DNA from: Candidatus Mediterraneibacter vanvlietii
Lineage (GTDB): Bacteria > Bacillota > Clostridia > Lachnospirales > Lachnospiraceae
DNA length: 64,000 bases
Reading direction: 5' to 3'
Assembly: GCA_019113645.1 (NCBI GenBank)
Contig: DXGZ01000127.1
Span: forward strand, 1-64,000
The translations under genes were made by a program, and so were the position numbers. How positions within the stretch are numbered: position 1 is the stretch's first letter; each line of letters starts with the position of its first letter. Of the stretch, positions 49,210 to 56,673 are shown one piece after another. The notes beneath the pieces are model-generated. The model saw nothing but the letters and a program-made list of their open reading frames with translations, had not been told where the DNA came from and did no database searches.

Positions 49210-49967
49210 TTATAGATACGCACGCGCATTATGATGATGAGCAGTTTGACGGGGACAGAGAAGAACTGCTCGGCAGTATGGAGGCGGGTGGAGTCGGCCT
49301 GATTGTAAATGCGGGCTCCACCCTGGAATCCTGGAGCAGAATCGTGGAACTGACAGAGAAGTACCCGTTTCTCTATGGGGCCATCGGGATCCATCCGGAT
49401 GAAGCGGGCAGCTTAAGTGAAGAACGGATGCGGGAGATGGAAGAACTTCTCGACCGGGATAAGATCGTGGCAGTGGGAGAGATCGGGCTTGACTATTACT
49501 GGGATAAGGAGAATCACGACATCCAGAAAAAGTGGTTCATCCGTCAGCTTGAGACTGCCCGGAAGAAAGACATGCCGGTGATCATACACAGCCGGGAGGC
49601 CGCGGCAGATACCATGGAGATCATGAAAACGTACGCGGCCGGGATGCGGGCGGTCATCCACTGCTATTCCTATTCCCCTGAGATGGCGAAGGAATATGTG
49701 AAGATGGGGTATTATATCGGCGTGGGCGGCGTGGTCACATTTAAGAATGCAAAGAAACTCAAACAGGTCGTTGAGGAGCTTCCGCTGGAGTCCATTGTGC
49801 TGGAGACAGACTGCCCATATCTGGCGCCCGAGCCGTTCCGCGGAAAGAGGAACAGCTCTCTTTATCTTCCCTATGTGGCTGAAAAGATCGCGGAGATCAA
49901 AGGTCTGTCCGCGGAAGAGGTTGTGCGTCAGACTGAGGAAAACAGCAGGCAGCTGTATCGCCTTTGA
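49206..49967 (+). CDS. tatD: TatD-family metal-dependent DNase
   Basis: A 253-residue TIM-barrel hydrolase. Metal-site motifs are IDTHAHYDDEQFDGD at the start, AVGEIGLDYYWDK near residue 90, VIIHSREAAADT, HCYSYSPEMAKEYV, and VLETDCPYLAPEPFRGKRN. TatD proteins are 3'-5' nucleases acting in DNA repair and quality control. It overlaps the Fd-ADH gene by ATGA, so it is cotranscribed, but with rsmA it belongs to the usual Firmicutes tatD-rsmA pair. No functional link to the tungsten genes is likely. Confidence 0.93.
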   Translation: MIIDTHAHYDDEQFDGDREELLGSMEAGGVGLIVNAGSTLESWSRIVELTEKYPFLYGAIGIHPDEAGSLSEERMREMEELLDRDKIVAVGEIGLDYYWDKENHDIQKKWFIRQLETARKKDMPVIIHSREAAADTMEIMKTYAAGMRAVIHCYSYSPEMAKEYVKMGYYIGVGGVVTFKNAKKLKQVVEELPLESIVLETDCPYLAPEPFRGKRNSSLYLPYVAEKIAEIKGLSAEEVVRQTEENSRQLYRL

Positions 49968-50011
49968 GAGGAGAATTATCTGAGACGAGACTTATTTGAG
50001 AGGAGACATAC

Positions 50012-50884
50012 ATGAAAGAACCTACACTTGGCAATCCGCAGAATACCATCGCGGTGCTTCAGAAATATCATTTTGTATTCCAGAAAAAGTTCGGCCAGAA
50101 CTTCCTGATCGATACGCATGTTCTGGATAAGATCATCCGCGCCGCGGAAATCGGAAGCGACGACTGTGTACTGGAGATCGGACCGGGAATCGGAACCATG
50201 ACACAGTACCTTGCCTGCGCGGCGAAGAAGGTCATTGCCGTAGAGATTGACCGCGCGCTGATCCCGATTCTTGAGGACACGCTGGACGGTTTTGACAACG
50301 TGCGCGTCATCAATGAAGATGTGCTGAAAGTGGACATCGCGGAACTGGCGGAGAAGGAAAACGGCGGAAAACCGATCAAAGTGGTTGCGAATCTCCCATA
50401 TTATATAACCACGCCGATTATCATGGGACTGTTCGAGAACCATGTGCCGCTGAAGAGCATTACGGTTATGGTGCAGAAAGAGGTGGCGGACCGGATGCAG
50501 GTCGGACCGGGAACAAAAGACTACGGCGCCCTCTCTCTGGCGGTGCAGTATTATGCCAAACCGTATATCGTGGCAAATGTGCCGCCGAACTGCTTTATGC
50601 CCCGGCCGAAGGTGGGATCCGCAGTGATCCGTCTGGAGCGTTACGAGGAGCCGCCGGTTGCGGTAAAGGATGAGAAACTGATGTTCCGGATTATCCGCGC
50701 TTCCTTCAATCAGAGGAGAAAAACACTGGTAAACGGGCTGAAAAACTCTCCGGAACTGGATTACACGAAGGAGGAGATCGAAGAAGCTGTCGAAAAACTG
50801 GGCAGGGGAATCAGTGTCCGCGGAGAGGCTCTGACCCTGAAAGAATTCGCAAAACTGGCCGATATTCTTCTCAAAATCAGATGA
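50012..50884 (+). CDS. rsmA: 16S rRNA dimethyladenosine transferase
   Basis: RsmA (KsgA) dimethylates two adjacent adenosines near the 3' end of 16S rRNA during 30S maturation. 290 residues. Motifs are KFGQNFLIDTHVLDKI near residue 28, CVLEIGPGIGTMTQYL (motif I), VIAVEIDRALIPIL, and the catalytic NLPYYITTPIIM. A basic C-terminal domain follows, with FNQRRKTLVNGL. GAGAGGAG precedes the start. It follows tatD closely, as in many Firmicutes. Confidence 0.96.
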   Translation: MKEPTLGNPQNTIAVLQKYHFVFQKKFGQNFLIDTHVLDKIIRAAEIGSDDCVLEIGPGIGTMTQYLACAAKKVIAVEIDRALIPILEDTLDGFDNVRVINEDVLKVDIAELAEKENGGKPIKVVANLPYYITTPIIMGLFENHVPLKSITVMVQKEVADRMQVGPGTKDYGALSLAVQYYAKPYIVANVPPNCFMPRPKVGSAVIRLERYEEPPVAVKDEKLMFRIIRASFNQRRKTLVNGLKNSPELDYTKEEIEEAVEKLGRGISVRGEALTLKEFAKLADILLKIR

Positions 50885-50954
50885 TTTTATGCAATATTAA
50901 CATAAAACTGACATTGTGAGACGGTCAGTTCATAAATTTTTAATAGACAGTTAA

Positions 50955-50983
50955 TTGTATAAAATCTCTATTTTTAGTATAAT
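50955..50983 (+). promoter_or_regulatory. Citrate synthase promoter
   Basis: TTGTAT (50955-50960), 17-base spacer, TATAAT (50978-50983), in the 151-base gap after rsmA. Confidence 0.75.
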
Positions 50984-51035
50984 AAAAAGGTCATACAGAA
51001 ATAGAGATTGAAGAAGAGAGAAGGAGGAGACGCTT

Positions 51036-52406
51036 ATGGCCAAGGACATTGACAGCATTTTTTTCGATATTACTCCACAGATTGAAGAACTAGCTCTCAA
51101 ATGTGAAACGAACAACGCGATTGACAAAGAACTGTATACAAAGTATGAGGTGAAGCGCGGTCTTCGCGATTTAAACGGAAAGGGAGTGCTTGCAGGACTG
51201 ACGAATGTTTCTGATGTCTGCGCTTCCAAGATTGTTGACGGAAAGTCAGTTCCGTGCGAAGGAAACCTTTATTACCGCGGTTATAATATCAAAGATCTTG
51301 TCAAAGGATTTCTGGATGCAAAACATCCCGGTTTTGAAGAAACGGCATATCTGTTGCTTTTCGGGGAACTTCCCAATAAAAAAGAATTAAAAGATTTTCA
51401 GAACATGCTCGCGGAACGCCGCATGCTCCCGCCTAATTTTACAAGGGACGTTATCATGAAGGCGCCCAGCCGCGATATGATGAACAGTATTACGAGAAGT
51501 ATCCTGCAGCTTTATTCTTATGATGCGAAAGCAGATGATACAAGCATTCCGAACGTGCTGCGCCAGTGCCTGAACCTGATCGCGCAGTTCCCGATGCTTA
51601 TGGTATACGGATATCATGCGTATAATTACAGGAGAGGCGAAGACCTCTATATCTACGCGCCGAAACCGGAGCTCTCAGCTGCGGAGAACATTCTCATGAT
51701 GCTCAGGGAAGACCGGCAGTATACAGATCTGGAGGCTAAGATCCTCGACATGGCGCTTGTGCTTCATATGGATCACGGCGGCGGAAACAACTCCACATTT
51801 ACCACGCACGTGGTTACATCTTCCGGAACAGATACATATTCTACAATCGCCGCTGCAATGGCTTCTCTGAAGGGACCGAAGCACGGCGGAGCGAACATCA
51901 AGGTAACCCAGATGTTTGATGATATGAAGAAGAATCTGACCGACTGGGAAGATGAAGATCAGATCCGGGCATACCTGGAAGCGCTTCTGGATAAGAAAGC
52001 CTTTGACAAAAAGGGCCTGATCTACGGAATGGGACATGCGGTATATTCCATTTCCGATCCGCGTGCGGATATTTTCAAGTCTTTTGTAAAACAGCTTGCA
52101 CATGAAAAAGGGCACGATGCGGAGTACGCGCTCTATGAGAAAGTAGAGCATATGGCTCCGGAGATCATCGGCGAGAAGCGCCGCATGTATAAGGGAGTTA
52201 ACGCCAATGTGGACTTCTACAGCGGCCTGGTGTACAGTATGCTGGATATTCCGTCATCACTGTATACGCCGATCTTCGCGGCTGCGCGTATTGTCGGATG
52301 GAGCGCCCACAGAATGGAAGAACTTCAAAATGTGGACAAGATCATACGTCCGGCCTACAAGCCGCTGGCACCGTATCGTGACTACATAAATTTGGATGAC
52401 AGGTAG
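51036..52406 (+). CDS. gltA: Citrate synthase
   Basis: Condenses acetyl-CoA with oxaloacetate to citrate. 456 residues, a longer type common in Clostridia. Catalytic residues are visible: the first histidine in KGPKHGGANI, the second in GMGHAVYSISDPRAD, and the aspartate in NANVDFYSGL. LHMDHGGGNNSTFTTHVVTSSGTDTY is also conserved. GAAGGAGGAG precedes the start. No other TCA genes are nearby; in anaerobes it often feeds glutamate synthesis. A hydrolase gene begins at its stop codon. Confidence 0.94.
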   Translation: MAKDIDSIFFDITPQIEELALKCETNNAIDKELYTKYEVKRGLRDLNGKGVLAGLTNVSDVCASKIVDGKSVPCEGNLYYRGYNIKDLVKGFLDAKHPGFEETAYLLLFGELPNKKELKDFQNMLAERRMLPPNFTRDVIMKAPSRDMMNSITRSILQLYSYDAKADDTSIPNVLRQCLNLIAQFPMLMVYGYHAYNYRRGEDLYIYAPKPELSAAENILMMLREDRQYTDLEAKILDMALVLHMDHGGGNNSTFTTHVVTSSGTDTYSTIAAAMASLKGPKHGGANIKVTQMFDDMKKNLTDWEDEDQIRAYLEALLDKKAFDKKGLIYGMGHAVYSISDPRADIFKSFVKQLAHEKGHDAEYALYEKVEHMAPEIIGEKRRMYKGVNANVDFYSGLVYSMLDIPSSLYTPIFAAARIVGWSAHRMEELQNVDKIIRPAYKPLAPYRDYINLDDR

Positions 52407-52414
52407 TGAGAAAC

Positions 52415-53350
52415 ATGAGAGATGAGTTTTATTTCCCGTCAAAGGATGGCAATACAGAGATTCATACAATCGAGTGGAAACCCGAGGGTGAAGTGAAGGC
52501 TGTCCTGCAGATCAGCCACGGAATGGTGGAATACATCGGACGATATGAGGAATTCGCGCAGTTTCTGTGCGGATACGGCTATTATGTCGTGGGGAATGAC
52601 CATCTCGGTCATGGCAAATCCATACAGTCCAGATCGGAATATGGATTTTTTAATGAGAAGTACGGAAATGCGTGCGTGCTGGGTGACATGCATACTCTGC
52701 GCCAGCGTATCCAGAAGAAATATCCCGATGTGCCCTACTTTATGCTGGGGCACAGCATGGGTTCCTCTCTGCTGAGGCAGTACATTCAGATGTATGGCCA
52801 CGGGCTGGACGGAGCTGTGCTGATGGGGACGGTGGCGGATCAGAGAAAAGCCCTTCTGCTGCTGGGAAAAAGACTCTGCCGGCTGATGGCGGCTGTGCGT
52901 GGGTGGCATTACCGGAGCAAACTGGTAGATCAGATGGCGATCGGAGGATACAATAAGAAATTCAAACCGGCCCATACACGGGCGGACTGGATCACCAGTG
53001 ACAGAACTCATCTGGAAGCTTATGTATCAGATCCGCTGTGCTCCTTTATGTTTACGGTGAACGCGTATTATAATATGTTCTCCGGCATGATCAGCATGCA
53101 GCGGAAAGAAAGCGTCTATATGATTCCAAAGGATCTGCCGATTCTGTTTGTGTCCGGAGCGGATGATCCTGTGGGAGAGTTCGGAAAAGGCGTCCGGAAG
53201 ATCTATGAGAAGTACAGGGCTGCGGGTATTCACGATGTGATGCTTCGCCTGTATACAGGCGACCGGCATGAGATACTCAATGAGACAGACCGGCAGCAGG
53301 TGTATGAAGATCTGCTGGAATGGTTTGAAGAACACAGGACGAAAAAATAA
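52415..53350 (+). CDS. Alpha/beta hydrolase of the monoacylglycerol lipase type
   Basis: About 311 residues, no signal peptide. The Hydrolase_4 pattern is clear: oxyanion region SHGMVEYIGRYEEFA, VGNDHLGHGKS, nucleophile elbow LGHSMGSSLLR, acid residue in VSGADDPVGE, and catalytic histidine in GDRHEILNE. This is the lysophospholipase/monoacylglycerol lipase group; the substrate is not known. The ATG at 52415 is chosen over the GTG at 52406. It starts 9 bases after the citrate synthase stop, so the two share a transcript that ends at the hairpin at 53371. Confidence 0.9.
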   Translation: MRDEFYFPSKDGNTEIHTIEWKPEGEVKAVLQISHGMVEYIGRYEEFAQFLCGYGYYVVGNDHLGHGKSIQSRSEYGFFNEKYGNACVLGDMHTLRQRIQKKYPDVPYFMLGHSMGSSLLRQYIQMYGHGLDGAVLMGTVADQRKALLLLGKRLCRLMAAVRGWHYRSKLVDQMAIGGYNKKFKPAHTRADWITSDRTHLEAYVSDPLCSFMFTVNAYYNMFSGMISMQRKESVYMIPKDLPILFVSGADDPVGEFGKGVRKIYEKYRAAGIHDVMLRLYTGDRHEILNETDRQQVYEDLLEWFEEHRTKK

Positions 53351-53370
53351 ATAAGAAATAAAAACAGACA

Positions 53371-53408
53371 ACGAAAACCCGCCAGCCTTTCGGCTGGCGG
53401 GTTTTCGT
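53371..53408 (+). terminator. Strong terminator after the hydrolase gene
   Basis: ACGAAAACCCGCCAGCC pairs perfectly with GGCTGGCGGGTTTTCGT around a TTTC loop. AT-rich on both sides, so it could act in both directions. The stretch 53409-53619 holds a further 9-bp hairpin, AGATAGTTG/CAACTATCT (53484-53512), and no gene. Confidence 0.9.
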
Positions 53409-53619
53409 CGTTTTATTAGTTATCTAAAGGAATGAGAGTAAAGTGTGGCACCATCTCGGTACCTGAACTTTATGAGGGGGGAAAGATAGTTGTTATCGTT
53501 TATCAACTATCTGGTATTCAGTATAATGGGAAAATGTGACAAAAATATGAGTGAATTATGAAAGAACACGAAAAATTCTAAACTAACACTAAAATAAATA
53601 TAAAACAGAAAGAGTTCGG

Positions 53620-54035
53620 CTATTTATTTATTAGTTTCTCGTCCGAATTGCACCCAATCCACTCCTGAACATCTTCGATGCTGGCTTTTGCTCCCTTGGC
53701 GATTGTCTCAATCGATACATTCATTGCGTAAAGTCTTTTTGCAGTTTCTTTTGCTTCGGCGGCACGGCCCTCCTCAATTCCGGCGGTACGGCCCTCCTCG
53801 ATTCCGGCGGCGCGGCCCTCCTCAATTCCGGCGGCGCGGCCCTCCTCAATTCCGGCGGTACGGCCCTCCTCAATTCCAGCGGCATGGCCGTCTTCCCAGG
53901 CGGCTTCCCGTTCCTGCCGCATATGCTTTTCCTGATCGTATTCAAAAATACTCATTTCCTTCGCCTCCGCTTTATGTTTCTTCAGAAATTGGATTTAAAG
54001 GTCCGGTTTACAGTTACAGTGGATTCGTTTGCCAT
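53620..54035 (-). pseudogene. Decayed Rpn/PD-(D/E)XK nuclease-transposase gene
   Basis: The minus strand has a good start (AAAGGAGG then ATG at 54035) and reads MANESTVTVNRTFKSNF then a stop, the usual N-terminus of Rpn-family recombination-promoting nucleases. Directly after, in another frame, comes FLKKHKAEAKEMSIFEYDQEKHMRQERE, the usual C-terminal part before the repeat tail. The whole nuclease core (about 250 residues) is missing, so an internal deletion plus frameshift is inferred. The tail holds six AGIEEGR(T/A) repeats and ends normally. The track ORF 53620-53955 is the surviving 3' piece and may still be translated from its own ATG behind GCGGAGGCGAAGG. Confidence 0.8.
53737..53880 (-). 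repeat. 24-bp in-frame tandem repeat
   Basis: Six units of 24 bp encode AGIEEGR followed by T or A (residues 26-73 of the residual ORF). The units are nearly identical at the DNA level. The repeat keeps the frame and forms a charged helical tail, as is common in Rpn-family proteins. Confidence 0.9.
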
Positions 54036-54289
54036 AGAAAAGCCTCCTTTTTAATTGTGGTGCAAAGAGGCTGTTTCATCCGATGCTTTTCCACTTAGCC
54101 ATTGCCTGTCCGCATCTGAAAAACCTCTCTGCTTTTGTTGATTGGGAATAAAAGCATTGAGATTTTCCTGAATGTGATTAGAACTTTTGATGGGCTAATT
54201 GCCTTTTGAGAATAAAAACATGCTGGAAATGATTAATGCTTTACGAGTATCTTAGCACAAAAAGGGCTGTAATACCAGAAAAATATGCA
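54036..54289. other. Gap without recognised genes
   Basis: AT-rich sequence upstream of the Rpn pseudogene. No ORF, tRNA or clear repeat was seen; it may include remains of the mobile gene's flank. Confidence 0.5.
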
Positions 54290-54455
54290 GCTATTTAGTT
54301 AATCAGGTTCGCTGACTTTTAGAGGCAATATTTCCGAAAACAGGAGAGCATTTTAAGACGTATTCTGCGGAGCCGGAGGGTATGTTCAGGGCTCCGCTCC
54401 AGGGCCTAAGTGAATCTAAAAAGTTCCGGGCATGGACTAAATGCAAGGACAGCCG
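54290..54455 (-). repeat. Dispersed palindrome family 1, copy D (half element, inverted)
   Basis: Reads on the minus strand like copy A: GCTATTTAGTT at the outer end, CGCTGACTTTTA, GAAAACAGG, AAGACGTATTCTGCGGAG, GGCTCCGCTCCAGG, AAGTTCCGGGCATGGACTAAA. It stops after GGACAGCCGG, where the loop should begin, so only half of the element is kept. The closeness to copy A over both outer and inner parts is higher than to copy B. Confidence 0.75.
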
Positions 54456-54471
54456 GCGCTCATTATACTTC

Positions 54472-54546
54472 ACAAAAACGAGGAATCAAGGTCGGGTAGT
54501 ATTTCCTTCGGAAATCTCCACCCTTCCCCTGACTCCTCATTTTTGT
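54472..54546. repeat. Imperfect hairpin element
   Basis: ACAAAAACGAGGAATCA at the left pairs with TGACTCCTCATTTTTGT at the right, and TTTCC-TTCG-GGAAA closes the top, a 75-base hairpin. It adjoins the broken end of copy D and is unlike the other three families. Confidence 0.65.
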
Positions 54547-54662
54547 TCTGAGACGCTTTCAATAATGCTCCGGGAATAAATACACATTGCCCGTGCAAAA
54601 CGGCGCGTCTTGAAGACCTTATTATTTGTAAAACCTTCCGGCCGCGCCTTTGTTTTCTTCAG

Positions 54663-55000
54663 GCTGTTTATTCATTAACTTCCCCTCTGAAGCGACCAGA
54701 AAACAGCCCCATTTCAAAATACTTTCTGCGGGGAGGGAGACTGTGGACGGTTGACTTCGGAGGGGGATTAGGCAAACTTGGAGTTCCGGGGAGGGACGTT
54801 GAGGCAGGCGGTGAGATTGTTTGAGCGTAGCGAGTTGCTCACCGACTGTCTCTGCTTTTAGTCCGTCCCCGGAACTCCTTAGTTTCCCTTATCCCCTGGA
54901 GCGGAAGCCGCCCACAATCCCCCTCCCAGCAGAATACGTCTTGTAAATCCACTCTGTTTTCGTCCGATTTGAAACCGGTAATTATTGATCTAAACAGCGG
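54663..55000. repeat. Dispersed palindrome family 1, copy C (full length)
   Basis: Full element of about 338 bp. The outer ends are GCTGTTTA and TAAACAGCG; the next arms are GAAAACAG (54699) and CTGTTTTC (to 54961), then TTCTGCGGGGAGGGAG against CCCTCCCAGCAGAA, TTGGAGTTCCGGGGAGGGACG against CGTCCCCGGAACTCCTTAG, and GGCGGTGAG/CTCACCG around the loop. No ORF. It lies upstream of the murE promoter (55015). Confidence 0.8.
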
Positions 55001-55014
55001 GACTGTTACATACT

Positions 55015-55043
55015 TTGCAACCGGCTATGGATTGTGTTATTCT
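55015..55043 (+). promoter_or_regulatory. murE-priA operon promoter
   Basis: TTGCAA (55015-55020), 17-base spacer, TATTCT (55038-55043), giving a leader of about 150 bases. The leader contains no structure I recognise. Confidence 0.7.
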
Positions 55044-55199
55044 ATAAGAGTGTCAACAGGAGTATTTTCTTAAAGAGAGAAGAAGTCAACCGTTCAGCCA
55101 CGGATCTGTTCACTGGAAAAATCATGCGGCTATGATGTGTTGTTTCCGGGACAGTCATTTGTCTGAACTGTTACAGAAAAATAAGCAGGAGGAGTCAGT

Positions 55200-56669
55200 G
55201 TGAGATTAGATAAATTACTGGAACGTCTGGAGTATAAAGTGGCACAGGGGAGCGACGAGATGGAGGTAACAACCCTTGTCAATGATTCCAGAAAAGTGGA
55301 GAAGGGATCTGTTTTTGTCTGCATCAGCGGTGCGGTATCGGACGGACATAAGTACATCCCGGATGTTGTGGAAAAAGGAGCGGCTGCGGTTATTGTGGAG
55401 CAGGATGTATCCGTGCCGGAGCATGTGACAGTGATCCGCGTGGAGGATACAAGATATGCGCTTGCTCTTATGTCAGCAGCGTACTTCGGATATCCGGCAG
55501 AGAAACTGAAGATTATCGGAATCACCGGGACGAAAGGAAAGACAACTACGACCTATATGATCAAATCGATTCTTGACAGTGTGGGACACAAAGTCGGACT
55601 GATCGGAACCATCGAAGCGATTATCGGAGATGAGAAGATCCCGGCAGCGAATACTACGCCTGAGTCATTCACCATTCACCAGTATTTTGCAAAGATGGTG
55701 GAAGCAGGATGCGACTGTGTTGTGATGGAAGTGTCTTCCCAGGGGCTGATGCTTCACAGGACAGCGGGAATCCCCTTTGAGATCGGTATATTTACGAATC
55801 TGGGGCGTGATCATATCGGTCCGAATGAACACAAGGATTTCGATGATTATAAACGGTGCAAGGGACTTCTGTTCAAACAGTGCCGTCTCGGGATTGCAAA
55901 TGTGGATGACCAGTATTTCCACGATGTATTTCAGGGGGCAACGTGTAAGGTGGAGACCTTCGGATTCTCAGAGGAAGCGGATCTCAGAGCTCAGGATGTG
56001 AAACTGGTATCCAGACCGGGCTATCTTGGAGTTGCCTATCATGTGACTGGACTGATGGATTTCGATGTGGAGATCGATATCCCGGGAACATTCAGCGTCT
56101 ACAACTCGCTTACCGCAATCTCGGTATGCCGTCATTTCGGCGTGCCGGTTGAGAAGATCCAGGACGCTCTGAAGAAGGCAAAGGTAAAAGGGCGTATCGA
56201 GATGATCAAGGTATCTGACGAGTTTACGCTGATGATTGATTATGCGCACAATGCAATGAGTCTTGAAAGTCTGCTGACAACGCTGAAGGAATATCAGCCC
56301 AAAAGACTTGTGTGCCTGTTCGGCTGCGGCGGAAACCGTTCAAAGGAGCGGCGCTATGAGATGGGCGAGGTGTCCGGAAGACTTGCTGACCTTACGATTA
56401 TCACTTCCGATAACCCGCGGTTCGAGGAGCCTCAGGCGATTATCGATGATATCAAAGTCGGAATCGGAAAGACAGATGGAAAATACGTGGAGATCTGCGA
56501 CCGGAAAGAAGCGATCAAATACGCGATTGGTCACGGACAGCCGGGAGATGTTATCGTACTGGCGGGAAAAGGCCATGAGGATTATCAGGAGATCAGAGGC
56601 GTGAAGCATCCGATGGATGAGCGGGTGCTGATCGCGGAAGTGTTAGAGGAGTTAAAAGAAGGAAAATAA
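55200..56669 (+). CDS. murE: UDP-MurNAc-L-Ala-D-Glu:meso-diaminopimelate ligase
   Basis: MurE adds the third amino acid to the peptidoglycan stem. 489 residues from a GTG with AGGAGGAG upstream. Motifs are NDSRKVEKGSVFVC, P-loop GITGTKGKTTTTYMI near residue 110, NTTPESFTIH, the carbamylated-lysine region IANVDDQYF/DFDDYKRCKG, DYAHNAMSLESLL and FGCGGNRSKERR. DNPR in ITSDNPRFEEP is the meso-DAP recognition motif, so the cell wall probably has DAP rather than lysine. It begins a run of housekeeping genes continuing to the window end. Confidence 0.95.
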   Translation: MRLDKLLERLEYKVAQGSDEMEVTTLVNDSRKVEKGSVFVCISGAVSDGHKYIPDVVEKGAAAVIVEQDVSVPEHVTVIRVEDTRYALALMSAAYFGYPAEKLKIIGITGTKGKTTTTYMIKSILDSVGHKVGLIGTIEAIIGDEKIPAANTTPESFTIHQYFAKMVEAGCDCVVMEVSSQGLMLHRTAGIPFEIGIFTNLGRDHIGPNEHKDFDDYKRCKGLLFKQCRLGIANVDDQYFHDVFQGATCKVETFGFSEEADLRAQDVKLVSRPGYLGVAYHVTGLMDFDVEIDIPGTFSVYNSLTAISVCRHFGVPVEKIQDALKKAKVKGRIEMIKVSDEFTLMIDYAHNAMSLESLLTTLKEYQPKRLVCLFGCGGNRSKERRYEMGEVSGRLADLTIITSDNPRFEEPQAIIDDIKVGIGKTDGKYVEICDRKEAIKYAIGHGQPGDVIVLAGKGHEDYQEIRGVKHPMDERVLIAEVLEELKEGK

Positions 56670-56673
56670 TCTG

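Noticed and set aside
49206-50884. tatD and rsmA as part of the tungsten pathway
   Set aside because: They are a common housekeeping pair; the ATGA overlap shows cotranscription only, not shared function.
53737-53880. Regular repeats that might suggest a CRISPR array
   Set aside because: Units are contiguous, 24 bp, in frame and encode AGIEEGR repeats; there are no spacers.
54382-54579. 65-residue ORF in the repeat region
   Set aside because: Lies across palindrome copy D and the adjoining hairpin; no ribosome site and no conserved sequence.
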